Shown here: positions 62,366 through 64,000 of the stretch, in pieces | How the letters are laid out: the number at the start of each line of letters is the position of its first letter | Numbering within the stretch: the stretch's first letter is position 1 | Assembly (NCBI GenBank): GCA_012837835.1 | Contig: DUQK01000035.1 | Coordinates: forward strand, 1-64,000 | DNA length: 64,000 nt | Reading direction: 5' to 3' | Source: Christensenellaceae bacterium | GTDB lineage: Bacteria; Bacillota; Clostridia; Christensenellales; Aristaeellaceae | Position numbers and translations under genes: made by a program | The notes under the pieces: model-generated | Told to the model about the DNA's origin: nothing | Databases searched by the model: none | What the model saw: only the letters and a program-made list of their open reading frames with translations

Positions 62366-63448
62366 ATGAGCGAAAATCGCAATCGGTATTCTAGCGCACC
62401 GTTACAAAACTTAAAACAGGCTAAAAAGAGGAGCAAGTCGGTGCCAAAAACACCCGGCATAGCTTCTTCCCGCCCTGTGCGCAGTACATACAATTTCCCT
62501 TTGCTTCAGCTATTGCTTATTGTAATCCTTCCGCTGTTATTTATAATATCGCTTTTTGTAAAGGATAATTTGCTTTTTCTTATATTTGCTGCTTTATCCG
62601 TGCTTAGTTTAATGGTGGCTTGGATATTCTCCGCATTTCTAACAAACGCAAGGGCAACGCTAACAATCTTGCATATTGCTATGATAGTAATTGCGCTCTT
62701 TGCAGTGCTTTTAAGCCCGCCTAAAGCAGTACAGAATACTGCTGCTTCAACCATGCAGGGCGACCAAAGCGCTAAAGAGTCTCTGCTATCCGCCAGCATG
62801 GTTTCTATGATGCAAAGCCAACAGCAACAGACAGGGCCTACAGCCACGCCAAACCCCGGAAACGCTTCCTTTGCTCAGCAGCGCCTTCAGGATTTTATGA
62901 GCGCGTGGAGCAGGATTAATTATGCCGAAATGGCAAGCTACTGTCTGCCTTCGTGGATAAACCAGCAAGATAGCGCAGAAACCGCCATGTTCCACCTGCG
63001 CGCAAACCGCACTATAGTATCCTACGAGGTGCTTGAAATAACCGGGAATGATTCAGACCAAACCCGTACTATACATATGAACGCCGTAATAGATAAGGGC
63101 AACGGCAACCCGCCTGAAACACACCGCTTCCAAGTGCTTATGGTTAGGATTAACAACGAGTGGTATGTAGACCCCCGCTCGCTTAGTTCAATAGGTATAA
63201 TAGAAACTGAGGCGGAAATTGCAGCCCGCAGCATTGCAACCATAGTGCCGACTGCAACGCCGCCGGCTGATACTAGGCTTTACTATAATCCAAATGGCGG
63301 CAGGTTCTATCACCTAGACCCAAACTGCCCCAGCCTTTTGCCTGAATACCTGCCTATGACCGCTTCATTCTATTTTGGCGATATAAATAAACCTGAGTTC
63401 TCTCAGCTTGTGCCTTGCGTAACTTGCCGCGCGCCCAGTAGAGATTGA
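62366..63448 (+). CDS. Membrane protein with C-terminal cysteine motif, unknown function
   Basis: 360 aa. A basic N-terminus (about 1-45), three helices (about 48-115), a Gln/Ser/Thr-rich linker, an NTF2-like domain (about 165-285; LQDFMSAWSRINYAEMASY, NEWYVDPRSL) and a C-terminal segment with YHLDPNCPSL and VPCVTCRAP, a three-cysteine motif seen on many clostridial surface proteins. AGAAGGAG before the ATG. I do not recognise a named family. Confidence 0.65.
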   Translation: MSENRNRYSSAPLQNLKQAKKRSKSVPKTPGIASSRPVRSTYNFPLLQLLLIVILPLLFIISLFVKDNLLFLIFAALSVLSLMVAWIFSAFLTNARATLTILHIAMIVIALFAVLLSPPKAVQNTAASTMQGDQSAKESLLSASMVSMMQSQQQQTGPTATPNPGNASFAQQRLQDFMSAWSRINYAEMASYCLPSWINQQDSAETAMFHLRANRTIVSYEVLEITGNDSDQTRTIHMNAVIDKGNGNPPETHRFQVLMVRINNEWYVDPRSLSSIGIIETEAEIAARSIATIVPTATPPADTRLYYNPNGGRFYHLDPNCPSLLPEYLPMTASFYFGDINKPEFSQLVPCVTCRAPSRD

Positions 63449-63449
63449 T

Positions 63450-64000
63450 ATGCGCTACCATATAGATACAATTCCGATTTGGGATGCGCTCAATTTAGAC
63501 AGCGCTTGTCTATTTTGTGCGCTTAGGGATAAAACTGAAAATCTATTAGTTGAGCGTTACCTTGGTGCGTCGGTTATGGAGCCGGATACCCGCATAAAAG
63601 TAAACGATAAAGGTTTCTGTTCAAAACACCAGCAGATGCTCTTTGCTATGGAAAATAAGCTGGGGCACGCTCTTTTAATGCAATCTCACCTTGATGTGTT
63701 GAACGAAAAACTAATAAAAGCTTTCGACAGCGCTTCAAAAACACCGAAAAAATCCATATTTTCAAAACAAACATCTAAACCCGAAAATGCATTTGAGGGC
63801 TTGATAGACACATGCATAATATGCGATGATTTAAGCGATAATATGAAGCGCTTTGCATATTCCTTTTTACACCTATACAAAACAGACAGCGCTTTTAAGG
63901 AGCGCTTTTTATCGTCAAAGGGAGTATGCTTATTAGACCTTAGCCTACTAGTTGATATGGCAAGGGATAATTATTCAAATTCTTTATACATAAAGTTTTT
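63450..64000 (+). CDS. DUF6062-like protein (3' end cut by window edge)
   Basis: First 183 codons of a gene starting one base after the previous stop. The protein begins MRYHIDTIPIWDAL and has CLFCAL, GFCSKHQQML and CIICDD, paired cysteines that may bind metal, as in DUF6062. It is likely co-transcribed with the membrane protein gene. No stop is reached in the window. Confidence 0.65.
   Translation, partial: MRYHIDTIPIWDALNLDSACLFCALRDKTENLLVERYLGASVMEPDTRIKVNDKGFCSKHQQMLFAMENKLGHALLMQSHLDVLNEKLIKAFDSASKTPKKSIFSKQTSKPENAFEGLIDTCIICDDLSDNMKRFAYSFLHLYKTDSAFKERFLSSKGVCLLDLSLLVDMARDNYSNSLYIKF

Noticed and set aside
1..64000. CRISPR array, prophage or intact insertion sequence
   Set aside because: No regularly spaced short repeats, phage structural genes or complete transposase were seen anywhere in the window.

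Overview
The window looks like chromosomal DNA of an anaerobic, probably gut-associated Firmicute of class Clostridia. Reasons: AGGAGG-type ribosome binding sites with frequent TTG/GTG starts, TTGACA/TATAAT promoters, U-tailed hairpin terminators, a pyruvate phosphate dikinase, sodium-pump decarboxylase subunits and clostridial conserved families (DUF1847, DUF3798, DUF6062, YitT, GtrA). Isoleucine is often written ATA in the background genes. I see no phage genes, CRISPR array or intact insertion sequence.

0-8.1 kb: a divergent autoinducer-2 (AI-2) locus. lsrACDBF runs leftwards (lsrF is cut by the window edge); lsrR, lsrK and a small cupin run rightwards from a shared control region with two good promoters and palindromic candidate operators. 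Together they import, phosphorylate, sense and degrade AI-2. The cupin may replace LsrG. 8.2-13 kb: an NAD synthetase whose glutaminase triad is lost, an ABC exporter pair, a zinc-ribbon protein preceded by a probable structured RNA with its own promoter, a GNAT acetyltransferase and tRNA-Arg(CCT). 13.1-19.1 kb: a GH65 phosphorylase, DUF1847, lipid kinase, prfC and sixA.

19.2-30.0 kb: an AT-richer block bounded by an imperfect 65-bp direct repeat (53/65 matches). It carries an AraC regulator, a binding protein and two permeases without an ATPase, a lactonase-like metallohydrolase, a Gfo/Idh/MocA dehydrogenase, a class V PLP enzyme, an amidohydrolase, a RidA-family protein, KDPG aldolase and KDG kinase. 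Read in order, these could oxidise, delactonise, deacylate, deaminate and cleave an (N-acyl) amino sugar without an early phosphorylation. This is the best candidate for an undescribed system.

30.1-43.1 kb: a CNNM/CorC protein, an FRG-domain gene with oadB and a 45-codon oadG, a 2-oxoacid-dehydrogenase-type acyltransferase without its catalytic motif, ppdK, and a leftward envelope operon (prenyl-related transporter, membrane/acyltransferase fusion, GT-C-like protein, small protein, GtrA). 43.3-49.3 kb: a DUF3798 ABC importer of unknown substrate whose first permease has a large inserted coiled-coil domain. 49.4-53.7 kb: a translationally coupled AAA ATPase-prmA-rsmE-mtaB-HIT operon. 54-59.5 kb: a secreted esterase and an mglBAC galactose importer. 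59.6-64 kb: YitT, dnaX, a membrane protein and a partial DUF6062 gene.

A theme crosses the window: each of the four ABC binding-protein genes is followed within 8-27 bases by a strong hairpin without a U-tract, then the next gene of the operon. That suggests one shared way of making more binding protein than transporter.
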